55,377 nucleotides of DNA from UBA6918 sp040754425 (GTDB lineage Bacteria; Pseudomonadota; Gammaproteobacteria; Burkholderiales; Thiobacillaceae). Shown here piece by piece: positions 32,653 through 42,201 of this stretch (the first letter of the stretch is position 1; every line of letters starts with the position of its first letter). The DNA is taken from positions 1-55,377 of the forward strand of contig JBFMCR010000011.1 in assembly GCA_040754425.1 (NCBI GenBank). Direction: 5' to 3'. The notes under the pieces were generated by a model, which saw nothing but the letters and a program-made list of their open reading frames with translations, was not told where the DNA came from and did no database searches. The position numbers were made by a program, and so were the translations under genes.

Positions 32653-32916
32653 TCAGTGGCCGCTGTTGTCGTGATGGTCCGGCTTGTGCACCGCGCCTTT
32701 GATGACGGCCGTGCGCTTGGATTTTTCGCCCGTGCTCAGGCCGGCCCGCGGCGCTTTGAGCCTTGAGGGGGATGGCGCGGATTTGATGCCGGCATCGAGT
32801 TCGGCTTCAGCTGCCAGCCAGTCCTCAAGATCGTGGCCATCGCTGCAACCGTGATTGAGGTAGCGATAATAGGCGGCCTCGCGAATCATGGCTTCGCGGT
32901 CTTGCGTGCTGTGCAT
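32653..32916 (-). CDS. DUF2934 protein
   Basis: 87 residues. N-terminal DUF2934 helix pair (REAAYYRYLNHGCSDGHDLEDWLAAEAEL, about 11-39, here split: key residues AYY, GC, DWLAAE), then a basic low-complexity tail ending in HHD. AAGGAGG precedes the ATG. Family is widespread in soil and water Proteobacteria; function unknown. Confidence 0.85.
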   Translation of the reverse strand: MHSTQDREAMIREAAYYRYLNHGCSDGHDLEDWLAAEAELDAGIKSAPSPSRLKAPRAGLSTGEKSKRTAVIKGAVHKPDHHDNSGH

Positions 32917-33096
32917 GGTGTCTTCCTCCTTGAAATTGGGAATGGGCAGCGAACTGCCGGCCCCGGGTGCGAAACGGCGTTGTTGTTTATGTATAGCAAA
33001 CGATCTGGCGTATGGAAAAAATATTCGCAACCGCTATATGATTATATCTTTTTGTTTTTAAACGAATTTTTCTGAAACCAGTTACAGGAGCGCGTC

Positions 33097-33603
33097 ATGG
33101 CTGTTTCCATGTACCAGATTTCGGTGCCGGTGTTCACCCGCATGCTGACCAACCTGATCGCCATCATGGAAAAGGCGGCGGCGCATTGCGAGGAAAGAAA
33201 AATCGACCCGGCGGCTCTGACCCAGTTCCGTTTTTATCCGGACATGTTCCCCTTCTGGAAGCAGATCCATATCGCCACCGACGCCGCCAGGAACGGCAGC
33301 GCTTATCTGGCCGGCGTCGAGCCGCCCGGATCGGAGAACACCGAGCAGGACTTCCCCGAACTGATCGCGCGCGTGCAAAAGACCATCGAGTACGTGAACG
33401 GCTTCAAGCCCGACCAGATCGACGGCACGGAAGAAAAGGAAATCAGCATCAAGCGCGGCGAAACCACATTAAGCTACAAGGGGCAGGAATATCTGCTCCA
33501 CCGCGTGCTGCCGAATTTCTTTTTCCACATCACCACGGCCTACGACATGCTGCGCCACAACGGCGTGGAACTGGGCAAAAAGGACTATCTCGGCACCAGG
33601 TAG
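33097..33603 (+). CDS. DUF1993 (DinB-like) protein
   Basis: 168 residues, four-helix bundle of the DUF1993 group: MYQISVPVFTRMLTNLIAIM, RFYPDMFPFWKQIHIATDAA, LLHRVLPNFFFHITTAYDML. Related to DinB-like putative thiol S-transferases; no function demonstrated that I know of. ACAGGAG precedes the ATG, and the 60 bases before it are unusually A/T-rich for this genome, suggesting a promoter. Confidence 0.9.
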   Translation: MAVSMYQISVPVFTRMLTNLIAIMEKAAAHCEERKIDPAALTQFRFYPDMFPFWKQIHIATDAARNGSAYLAGVEPPGSENTEQDFPELIARVQKTIEYVNGFKPDQIDGTEEKEISIKRGETTLSYKGQEYLLHRVLPNFFFHITTAYDMLRHNGVELGKKDYLGTR

Positions 33604-33751
33604 CCATGCGACGCCAAGCCGGGCCTAACCCTCCACCGCTTCGGCCTCGACCGCACGGATTTCCTGCCCGGGTTTCGCAGCAGGGCGACAGGCTGCGCCT
33701 CGTCGCGCGGCGCCGGGCCTTCCCCGACATACTGCCTGGCAGTCCGCTGCC

Positions 33752-34009
33752 TCAGATAATCCAGGGTTTGCTGAGATTCCAGCCGATGCCGCGGCAATAC
33801 ACGCACGGCGCCTTGCCGTGCACGCCGCTGCCGGCGCAGCTGGTGCAGGCTTTCCAGTCGCTGTCGCGCGAGGCGTTGGCGAACTTGCCGCTGCAGCGAT
33901 GGCCGTTGGGGCTGCGGCCGCAACGTTTGTTGACCGCTTCGGCGCTGTAGGTGATGCCGCCGCAGGTCTTGCAGACGCCGAGGGGGTGGGCTTTGGCTGT
34001 GCCGCTCAC
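33752..34009 (-). CDS. Zinc-finger-like small protein downstream of infA
   Basis: About 85 residues from a GTG start (34007-34009), with GTGAGG just before it. Cysteine pairs CKTCGG, CGRSPNGHRC, CTSCAGSG and CVYCRGIGW resemble the zinc-binding repeats of DnaJ-type and rubredoxin-like proteins. An ATG at 34072 would add 21 residues overlapping infA, but that extension looks like infA read out of frame. No function known. Probably co-transcribed with infA. Confidence 0.7.
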   Translation of the reverse strand: MSGTAKAHPLGVCKTCGGITYSAEAVNKRCGRSPNGHRCSGKFANASRDSDWKACTSCAGSGVHGKAPCVYCRGIGWNLSKPWII

Positions 34010-34028
34010 GGGCCTCACAGGGGCGGGT

Positions 34029-34289
34029 TCAATACCTTCTGGCCGCAGCGGGGCGCGGCTGGGCATTGGCATCCTTGTGGCGGAAATTGATGCGCCCCTT
34101 GCTCAAATCGTAGGGCGACATTTCCAGGGTGACCTTGTCGCCGGCCAGGATGCGGATGCGGTGCTTGCGCATCTTGCCCGAAGCATAGGCGATGATTTCG
34201 ATGCCGTTGTCGAGAGTGACGCGAAAGCGGGTCTGCGGCAGGACTTCATTGACGACGCCTTCCATTTCGATCAGTTCTTCCTTGGACAT
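34029..34289 (-). CDS. infA: Translation initiation factor IF-1, longer second form
   Basis: 86 residues, one S1/OB domain: MSKEELIEMEGVVNEVLPQT, GHRIRILAGDKVTLEMSPYDL-like core (MRKHRIRILAGD). IF-1 in a ribosomal operon is usually 72 residues; Betaproteobacteria often carry this second form with a basic C-terminal tail (HKDANAQPRPAAARR), outside ribosomal operons. Binds the 30S A site. Confidence 0.92.
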   Translation of the reverse strand: MSKEELIEMEGVVNEVLPQTRFRVTLDNGIEIIAYASGKMRKHRIRILAGDKVTLEMSPYDLSKGRINFRHKDANAQPRPAAARRY

Positions 34290-34576
34290 GGTTTGTTTCC
34301 TCGTGCTGGGCCGGCGCAACGGTGCGTTGCGTACGGCGGCATGTTGCGATGGACACAGCCTGGGCTGCGGCGGCCGCGCCTTGCGGGCGCGTCATGAGAG
34401 CCGATGAGGAAAGCCGACGGAAAGCCCGCAGGGGGCGAAGAAGACTGACCAAAAGAGCAATACGTGCGACAGTATGAGGCTATGGGCCTGATTTGGCAAG
34501 GAAAACGTCCGGCGCATGCTCGCACTGCGTCCTTCCAGGTTCTATGCTGGAAAGTGTCCGGGACATCGGGATTTTC

Positions 34577-34831
34577 ATGAGCCACAAGCACCACACCCTG
34601 CTGCATTCCATTTTCCACGGCCCGGTGAGCGCCAACGTGCATTGGCGCGAAGTCGAGTCCATGCTCATCCACCTGGGCGCGAGGGTGGAGCCGCATCACG
34701 GCGCGAGCTTTCGCGTGGAACTGAACGGCGTGGAAAGCTTCATCCACCGTCCGCACAACAGCTCGACCTGCACCAAGGACGAATTGCGACACGTGCGGGA
34801 TTTCCTGGTTGCTGCCGGGGTGAAGAAATGA
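34577..34831 (+). CDS. HicA-like double-stranded-RNA-binding-fold protein
   Basis: 84 residues. Resembles the HicA/YcfA family toxins (WREVESMLIHLGARVEPHHGA; FIHRPHNSSTCTKDELRHVR; FLVAAGV). The catalytic histidine of HicA lies in a GSHxxxR-type segment; here the equivalent GASFRVEL has no histidine, so toxin activity is doubtful. No hicB antitoxin adjoins. Its stop overlaps the ATG of the next gene (ATGA). Confidence 0.72.
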   Translation: MSHKHHTLLHSIFHGPVSANVHWREVESMLIHLGARVEPHHGASFRVELNGVESFIHRPHNSSTCTKDELRHVRDFLVAAGVKK

Positions 34832-35148
34832 AAGGCGCAAAAACCGCCTCTGTCATGCTGGCGCTGGCCGCGTCCTGCGCGGCATGCGCGGATGACAGCG
34901 TCAGCGGCGACAAGGGCACGGACATGGCGGTGGACGCCGTGGTGATGCGGCCGCTTGGTCTGGTAGGTACCGTGCTGGGCACGGTGGTGACTGTGGTGAC
35001 GCTGCCTTTCACCCTGCCCAGCGGCAGCGCCGACGAGGCCGCGCAATACCTGATCGTCGAGCCGGCCGAATACACCTTCAACCGCCCGCTGGGCGACTTC
35101 AATCACTGCGGTGAAGACCGCCACCCCTGCGGGATGTCGGACCGCTAG
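34828..35148 (+). CDS. Conserved exported protein, possible lipoprotein
   Basis: 106 residues. N-terminal hydrophobic signal with cysteines at about 17 and 20 (LAASCAACADD), a marginal lipobox. A second hydrophobic stretch (GLVGTVLGTVVTVVTLPFTL) and a C-terminal EPAEYTFNRPLGDF, pattern of a family seen in many Betaproteobacteria; function unknown. Start overlaps the HicA-like stop. Its last 50 bases overlap the convergent DsrE-like gene. Confidence 0.75.
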   Translation: MKGAKTASVMLALAASCAACADDSVSGDKGTDMAVDAVVMRPLGLVGTVLGTVVTVVTLPFTLPSGSADEAAQYLIVEPAEYTFNRPLGDFNHCGEDRHPCGMSDR

Positions 35149-35656
35149 TTAACTTTCCCTGCTTGCGCAGCACCGCTGCTCTGGGCACCACCAGACGCTG
35201 GTAGTCGAGCGCGATGTAGTTGTTGATCTGCGCCGGCCCGCTGGGTGCGACGTCGACATAGGACGGGAAGGCTTCCGGTGCCACGCCCTTCCAGCCGGCG
35301 TAGGTTTCGCACACGTGCACGGGAATGCCCTTGTCGCGTTTGAGGCTTTGCACCTGCTCGTGCAGGGCGGCGTTTCTTTCCTTGCCCTTTTCCTGCAGGG
35401 CGAACATTTCCTGGCCGTGGGAAACCAGCGCCATGGGCACGCCCGGGAAGCGCTCCTCCAGTCTTTCCGCCGCCTGCCTCACCCAGGGCAAGGCGTATTC
35501 GAGCGCCTGCGGGTCGCGGTCGACTATCTCGAACACCACCCCGGCCGGGGCCACGGGTCTGTCCAGCAACTGTTCCAGGGTGAGCGAACTGGCGGCAGCC
35601 GTGCCCGCCAGTAGCCAGGGAAGGAACAACAGCAGGGCAGCGCGCAGAAGTATCAT
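35099..35656 (-). CDS. Second secreted DsrE-like protein
   Basis: 185 residues with signal peptide (1-22, ending TAAA). DsrE-like core: VVFEIVDRDPQALEYALPWV, MALVSHGQEMFALQEKG, IPVHVCETYAGWKGVAPEAF. The single cysteine in PVHVCETY aligns with the active cysteine of DsrE-fold sulfur carriers. Basic C-terminal tail overlaps the 3' end of the convergent upstream gene by 50 bases; all other features look normal. Role probably in periplasmic sulfur chemistry; unproven. Confidence 0.8.
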   Translation of the reverse strand: MILLRAALLLFLPWLLAGTAAASSLTLEQLLDRPVAPAGVVFEIVDRDPQALEYALPWVRQAAERLEERFPGVPMALVSHGQEMFALQEKGKERNAALHEQVQSLKRDKGIPVHVCETYAGWKGVAPEAFPSYVDVAPSGPAQINNYIALDYQRLVVPRAAVLRKQGKLTSGPTSRRGGGLHRSD

Positions 35657-35734
35657 GAGGGCTCCAGGGATTTTCGCCGGGTTTATTATGTTTGAGGCAA
35701 GCCGGGACGTCACTTGTTCCCGTACATTGGAACC

Positions 35735-36724
35735 ATGAGTGAACATCCCTTCTCCGCCCTCACCCCCGACCTCGTGCTGGACGCCCTGGAAAGCGCGGGC
35801 TTGCGTTGCGACGGCCGCATGCTGGCGCTTAACAGCTTTGAAAACCGGGTCTACCAGGTCGGCCGGGAAGAAGGCGCGCCGGTGGTCGCCAAGTTCTACC
35901 GCCCCGAACGCTGGAGCGACGATGCGATTCTCGAGGAACACGCCTACACCCTGGAACTGGCCGAGCGCGAAATCCCGGTAGTGCCGCCGCTGGAACTGGC
36001 GGGCAGGACGCTCAACCGGTTCGCCGGCTTTCGTTTCGCCGTCTATCCGCACCAAGGCGGGCGCCCGCCCGAACTCGACGCCCCCGATACCCTGGAATGG
36101 ATGGGGCGCTTCATGGGGCGCATCCACGCCGTCGGCGCCACGCGGCAATTCGAGCACCGCCCCGCGCTCGACATCGAGAGCTTCGGCACAGAGCCGCGCG
36201 CCTGGCTGCTGGAACAAGGCTGGATTCCGCCGGAACTCCTCAACGCCTGGGAAAGCGTGTCGGCGCAGGCGCTGGAGGGCGTGCGCCACTGCTTCGAGCG
36301 CGCCGGCAAGGTCGCCACCCTGCGCCTGCACGGCGACTGTCACATGGGCAACGTGCTGTGGGCGCAAGATGGCCAAGACAGCGGGCCGCACTTCGTGGAT
36401 TTCGACGATTGCCGCACGGGACCCGCGGTGCAGGATTTGTGGATGCTGTTGTCTGGCGACCGCGCCGCCATGACCCGGCAAATGAGCGATGTGCTCACGG
36501 GCTACGAGGACTTCCGCGAATTCGACCGCCGCGAGCTGCACCTCGTAGAGGCCTTGCGCACCCTGCGGTTGCTGCATTACTCCGCCTGGCTCGCCAGGCG
36601 CTGGGACGACCCCGCCTTCCCCGCCGCCTTCCCCTGGTTCAACACCCGGCACTACTGGCAGGACCGCATCCTGGAACTGCGCGAACAGGTGGCGCTGATG
36701 CAGGAACCGCCGCTGGCGGTTTGA
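35735..36724 (+). CDS. srkA: Stress response serine/threonine kinase SrkA
   Basis: 329 residues. Atypical kinase of the YihE/RdoA (SrkA) family, linked in E. coli to Cpx-controlled envelope stress. N-lobe NSFENRVYQVG and VAKFYRPERW; catalytic loop LHGDCHMGNVLW; metal VDFDDCRTGPAVQD. Start MSEHPFSALTPD at 35735 matches the family; the ribosome site is weak. Divergent from the DsrE-like gene. Confidence 0.94.
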   Translation: MSEHPFSALTPDLVLDALESAGLRCDGRMLALNSFENRVYQVGREEGAPVVAKFYRPERWSDDAILEEHAYTLELAEREIPVVPPLELAGRTLNRFAGFRFAVYPHQGGRPPELDAPDTLEWMGRFMGRIHAVGATRQFEHRPALDIESFGTEPRAWLLEQGWIPPELLNAWESVSAQALEGVRHCFERAGKVATLRLHGDCHMGNVLWAQDGQDSGPHFVDFDDCRTGPAVQDLWMLLSGDRAAMTRQMSDVLTGYEDFREFDRRELHLVEALRTLRLLHYSAWLARRWDDPAFPAAFPWFNTRHYWQDRILELREQVALMQEPPLAV

Positions 36725-36812
36725 GCCGTCCCGACAGGTTCAATGTTTGCATCTGCCTCCTGATTGTCTACGCTGAAATCCTCCACAGGAGACAAAGCAA
36801 CAGGAGGACACC

Positions 36813-37184
36813 ATGCTTCACGTATCAGCCGACATCAACAAGCTCACCCGCGAGCGCTCAGTCGACCCTGAATTCCCTCACGCTCCGGAAGACTGGGACC
36901 GCCAGCACGCCATGGACATCGCGTGCGCGGAAGGCCTGAAAATGACCGACGAGCACTGGGAAGCGGTGCGCGCCCTGCAAAGCTACTATGCGCGCCACGA
37001 AGACCAGGCCAAGATCAGTCCGCGCGACCTACACGATGCGCTCGACGAGCATTTCCACCCGCAAGGCGGCATCAAGCACCTTTACCTGCTTTTCCCGGGC
37101 GGCCCCATCGCCCAGGGCTGCCGCATCGCCGGCCTGAAGGCCCCCTTCATGGCCAGCGACACCAGCTTCGGCAGCGTGTCCTAG
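36813..37184 (+). CDS. DsrC/TusE-like sulfur-relay protein lacking the terminal cysteine
   Basis: 123 residues. Core FPHAPEDWDRQHAMDIACAE, LQSYYARHEDQAKISPRDL and LYLLFPGGPIAQGCRIAGL is that of DsrC/TusE/DsvC. Only the first arm cysteine (QGCRIAG) is present. The penultimate cysteine of canonical DsrC and TusE is gone and replaced by a PFMASDTSFGSVS tail, typical of DsrC paralogues of unclear role. AGGAGGACACC precedes the ATG. Followed by a terminator. Confidence 0.88.
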   Translation: MLHVSADINKLTRERSVDPEFPHAPEDWDRQHAMDIACAEGLKMTDEHWEAVRALQSYYARHEDQAKISPRDLHDALDEHFHPQGGIKHLYLLFPGGPIAQGCRIAGLKAPFMASDTSFGSVS

Positions 37185-37205
37185 GCCGGAACCCGCCCTC
37201 AGCCA

Positions 37206-37236
37206 GCGGCCTCTTTGCAGGAAGGGGCCGTTTTTG
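37206..37236 (+). terminator. Terminator after the DsrC-like gene
   Basis: Stem CGGCC-CTT / AAG-GGCCG (37207-37215 with 37222-37230, one bulged base each side) followed by TTTTT. Confidence 0.7.
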
Positions 37237-37275
37237 CGTCTGGATGTTGCCGGAAATTCCCACTAAACTGGACTC

Positions 37276-39000
37276 ATGCGCCGCCCCATCGGACTGAAAA
37301 TCTTCAGCATCATCGCCGCCCTGCTCGGGCTGATGCTGGTCGTCACCTGGCTTTCGGTGCTCAACTTCCGCAACCTCAACAACCAGGTGCGCGCGCTGTC
37401 GGATTACTACCTGCCGCTGCAGGAACAGGTCGCCAGCGTGGAGATCCTGATCCGCCAGCAGATGGTGCACATGGAACGGCTGCTGGCCGCCATGCAGGCG
37501 AAAAACCCCGATCAGGCCCATCTCGCGCAGGAATCCAGCAACTTCGACAACCGCGGCATCAACGCCGACCAGATCATCGACTCCTCGCTGCGCATGCTGG
37601 AAGAGGCCAGGGCGGCAAAGGACATCGAACTGGACCTGGTCACGCTGGCCGTCCTGGGCGAACAACTGCCGGCGATCCAGACCGCGCGCCAGCGCTTCCA
37701 CGCCGCCTTCCGCATGTTCCAGATCGAGGCCGAGGAAGGCACGGTGCGCTCGCAGAAAATCATGCGCGACACCCTGCTGCAGGAAAAGAACAACGTCGAC
37801 ATCGAGATCGGCAAGAGCATCGACATCCTCAACAAACTCACCCAGGACACCGCGGCCCGGGCCAAGGCAGAGGAAAAACGCGCCACCCAGCTGAACTGGA
37901 TGGTGACGATCATCGCCGGACTCATCGGCCTGATCTTCGCCTGGATGGTGAGCCGCTCGCTGGTGGACTCGGTAAAGCGGCTGCTGGGCGGCACGCAGGC
38001 GGTGGAGAAAGGCAACCTCGACGTGGAGATTCGCGTGCGCAGCCGCGACGAGATGGCGGTGCTGGCCGACTCCTTCAACCACATGGTGGTGGGCTTGAGG
38101 GAGAAGGAACACATCCGCGAGACTTTCGGCAAATACGTCGATCCGCGCATCGTGCGCGGCCTCCTGGAAAACCGCCTGCCGACGGAAGGCGGCCAGAGCC
38201 AGGTGATGTCGGTGTTCTTCTCCGACCTCGCCGGCTTCACGCGGATGTGCGAGGACATGACCCCGGACACCGCGGTGCGCTTCCTCAACCGCTACTTTTC
38301 CTTCATGGCCGAGGTGATCCGCGAACGCCAGGGCATCATCGACAAGTACATCGGCGACGCGGTGATGGCCTTCTGGGGGCCGCCCTTTACCGACGAGGCC
38401 AGTCATGCCGAACTGTGCTGCGTGGCGGCGCTCAACCAGCGCGCCAAACTGGACGAATTCCGCGCCGCGCTGCCCGAGATCATCGGCGTGCGCCAAGGTC
38501 TGCCGCATGTGGATGTACGCATGGGCATCGCTACCGGCCGGGTGACGGTGGGCAACATCGGCTCCGAGACCGCGCGCGGCTATACGGTGATCGGCGACAC
38601 GGTGAACCTGGCCTCGCGCCTGGAACAGGCCAACAAGTTCTACGGCACCCGCATCCTGGTCAACGAGGAAACCCGGCGCCATGCCGGCGAGACCCTGGCC
38701 TTCCGCGAAATCGACAGCCTGCGCGTGGCGGGCAAGCATGAGACGGCACGCATTTTTGAACTGATGGGTTATGCGCAGGATTTGGGCGAGGCGCAAAAAC
38801 AGCTGGTCGACAATTTCGAACGCGGACTGGCCGCTTATCGCAAGCAGGATTGGGAGGCTGCCGAGACAGCGTTCCGCGCCGGCCTGGCGCTGTTGCCGGG
38901 CGATCGCCCCAGCCAGGTGTTCCTGGAGCGCATTGCCGCGTTCAGGGCCAACCCGCCCTTGCCGGGCTGGGATGGCGTCTGGATCGCCACTTCCAAATAA
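37276..39000 (+). CDS. Membrane adenylate/guanylate cyclase with HAMP domain
   Basis: 574 residues. Membrane helix (about 9-30), a periplasmic helical sensor (31-208), second helix (about 209-232), HAMP (235-285), class III cyclase catalytic domain (about 305-480) and a C-terminal region with one TPR-like repeat (FERGLAAYRKQDWEAAETAF). Metal aspartates occur in VFFSDLAGFT and IGDAVMAFWG. ATP versus GTP preference was not determined. Makes a cyclic nucleotide in response to an outside signal of unknown kind. Confidence 0.92.
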   Translation: MRRPIGLKIFSIIAALLGLMLVVTWLSVLNFRNLNNQVRALSDYYLPLQEQVASVEILIRQQMVHMERLLAAMQAKNPDQAHLAQESSNFDNRGINADQIIDSSLRMLEEARAAKDIELDLVTLAVLGEQLPAIQTARQRFHAAFRMFQIEAEEGTVRSQKIMRDTLLQEKNNVDIEIGKSIDILNKLTQDTAARAKAEEKRATQLNWMVTIIAGLIGLIFAWMVSRSLVDSVKRLLGGTQAVEKGNLDVEIRVRSRDEMAVLADSFNHMVVGLREKEHIRETFGKYVDPRIVRGLLENRLPTEGGQSQVMSVFFSDLAGFTRMCEDMTPDTAVRFLNRYFSFMAEVIRERQGIIDKYIGDAVMAFWGPPFTDEASHAELCCVAALNQRAKLDEFRAALPEIIGVRQGLPHVDVRMGIATGRVTVGNIGSETARGYTVIGDTVNLASRLEQANKFYGTRILVNEETRRHAGETLAFREIDSLRVAGKHETARIFELMGYAQDLGEAQKQLVDNFERGLAAYRKQDWEAAETAFRAGLALLPGDRPSQVFLERIAAFRANPPLPGWDGVWIATSK

Positions 39001-39002
39001 CG

Positions 39003-39317
39003 CTATTCAATAAAACCGTTGTCGCCATGGCAGGTGCAGCCAGGCTGGGTGCTGGCGGTGCCGTCGCAGCAGATAATCTTGCCGGCGCGGCAACCGCACA
39101 CGCCCTTGTGGTCCTTGCAGCAGTCGGTTGTGACTTGCGCGGTGTTGAACTTCCTGTCGCCGCGCGGCGGGCAGGATTGAACTGCCGGCGCGTCTTGCGC
39201 AGACGCAGCCTGCACGGCTTCGGTCGCCTGCCCGGCATCGGCCAGGGCGGTGGCCGGTATGGCAAAGGGTGCAAAGGCCAGACTTGCCAACAGAGCAATC
39301 GCAAAGCGCATGTTCAT
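39003..39317 (-). CDS. Cysteine-rich secreted protein
   Basis: 104 residues, signal peptide (about 1-26, ending ALA). The mature part has ten cysteines in a tight pattern: SCPP, DCCKDHKGVCGC, IICCDG, GCTC. That fits multiple disulfides or metal binding. GGAGAG precedes ATG 39317; ATG 39311 is the alternative. Convergent with the cyclase gene, two bases apart. I do not recognise the family. Confidence 0.75.
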   Translation of the reverse strand: MNMRFAIALLASLAFAPFAIPATALADAGQATEAVQAASAQDAPAVQSCPPRGDRKFNTAQVTTDCCKDHKGVCGCRAGKIICCDGTASTQPGCTCHGDNGFIE

Positions 39318-39432
39318 TTCAGCTCTCCAGATTGAGACTATTTCCACTATATACGATCATTCGCCGGCCGATTCGTTCCTGGGGGGCTAACTGCTAAGAT
39401 TGTCGCCCACAATCTTGTTTGGGCCTTATCAG

Positions 39433-40062
39433 ATGACACGCTTCTCCGCCTTCATATTCGCGCTGACCATCGGCGCTTCGCTTGCCACCACGGGCTGCAA
39501 TGCCAAGGAGCCCGGCAAACAGACGGTTTCCACCCAACCGGCAGCGGGCCAGCCGGCCAATCCAAAAGTGCTGATCGAAACCAGCAAGGGCAATATCACG
39601 GTGGAGCTGTTCCCCGGCAACGCGCCGATCTCCACCGAGAACTTCCTCAAGCACGTGAACGCCGGCTTCTACGACGGCACCATTTTCCACCGCGTTATTC
39701 CCGGCTTCATGATCCAGGGCGGCGGCATGCTGCCGGACATGACGGAAAAGCAGCGCGGCACGCCGATCCAGAACGAAGCCGACAATGGCTTGAAGAACCT
39801 GCGCGGCACCTTGGCGATGGCGCGCACCGGCGAGCCGCACTCGGCGACCTCGCAGTTCTTCATCAACGTGGCGGACAACTACTTCCTCAACCATCGCGGC
39901 AAGAGCATCGAAGGCTGGGGCTATGCCGTGTTCGGCCAGGTTGTCGAAGGCATGGAAGTGGCGGATGCCATCGTCGCGGTGCAGCGCGGCAACCGCGGCC
40001 CGCATGGCGACGTGCCGCTGGAGCCGGTGGTGATGAAGAAGGTGACGGTTATTCAACAATAA
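39433..40062 (+). CDS. Exported cyclophilin-type peptidyl-prolyl isomerase
   Basis: 209 residues: N-terminal signal with cysteine at position 21 (SLATTGCNAK; a marginal lipobox), a short linker and a cyclophilin domain (about 45-205). Isomerase motifs FYDGTIFHRVIPGFMIQGG, SATSQFFINV and GYAVFGQVVEGMEV intact. Acts in the periplasm in protein folding. A dispersed repeat begins two bases past the stop. Confidence 0.93.
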   Translation: MTRFSAFIFALTIGASLATTGCNAKEPGKQTVSTQPAAGQPANPKVLIETSKGNITVELFPGNAPISTENFLKHVNAGFYDGTIFHRVIPGFMIQGGGMLPDMTEKQRGTPIQNEADNGLKNLRGTLAMARTGEPHSATSQFFINVADNYFLNHRGKSIEGWGYAVFGQVVEGMEVADAIVAVQRGNRGPHGDVPLEPVVMKKVTVIQQ

Positions 40063-40063
40063 C

Positions 40064-40148
40064 CGTCATCGCGAGCGCAGCGCGGCGATCCAGTTCAATA
40101 AGGCTAAGCTTTCTTTGACTGGACTGCCGCGCTTCGCTCGCAGTGACG
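40064..40148. repeat. Dispersed palindromic repeat, copy 1
   Basis: An 85-bp element of two 31-base inverted arms (40064-40094 and 40118-40148; left CGTCATCGCGAGCGCAGCGC, right the complement with few changes) around a short centre. Same family as copies at 45285, 48612, 50933, 52182 and 53738. Confidence 0.85.
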
Positions 40149-40149
40149 T

Positions 40150-42060
<1,911 letters not shown>

Positions 42061-42122
42061 GCTGGCATTACTGAGAAAAATCTTTCAACCACGAGGGGAA
42101 GAAACCAATCAAGAACACAAAA

Positions 42123-42191
42123 AATTACCGCAGAGTTCGCAGAGGACACGGAGTTTCCATTTTGCCTTTCTCCGCGAACTCCGCGGTTAAT
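42123..42191. repeat. Palindromic repeat (ACCGCAGAG type)
   Basis: Inverted arms AATTACCGCAGAGTTCGCAG and (complement) AATTAACCGCGGAGTTCGCG around a 20-base centre. Sequences of this kind are common intergenic repeats in proteobacterial genomes. Fills the gap between the ABC-F gene and dctP. Confidence 0.7.
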
Positions 42192-42201
42192 TCTGTCGAG
42201 T

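Noticed and set aside
34010..34072. N-terminal extension of the zinc-finger-like protein to ATG 34072.
   Set aside because: It would overlap infA by 44 bases and its residues mirror the infA tail in another frame; a GTG with upstream GAGG is closer to the conserved part.
34577..34831. Complete HicAB toxin-antitoxin module.
   Set aside because: No hicB on either side and the HicA histidine is not visible.
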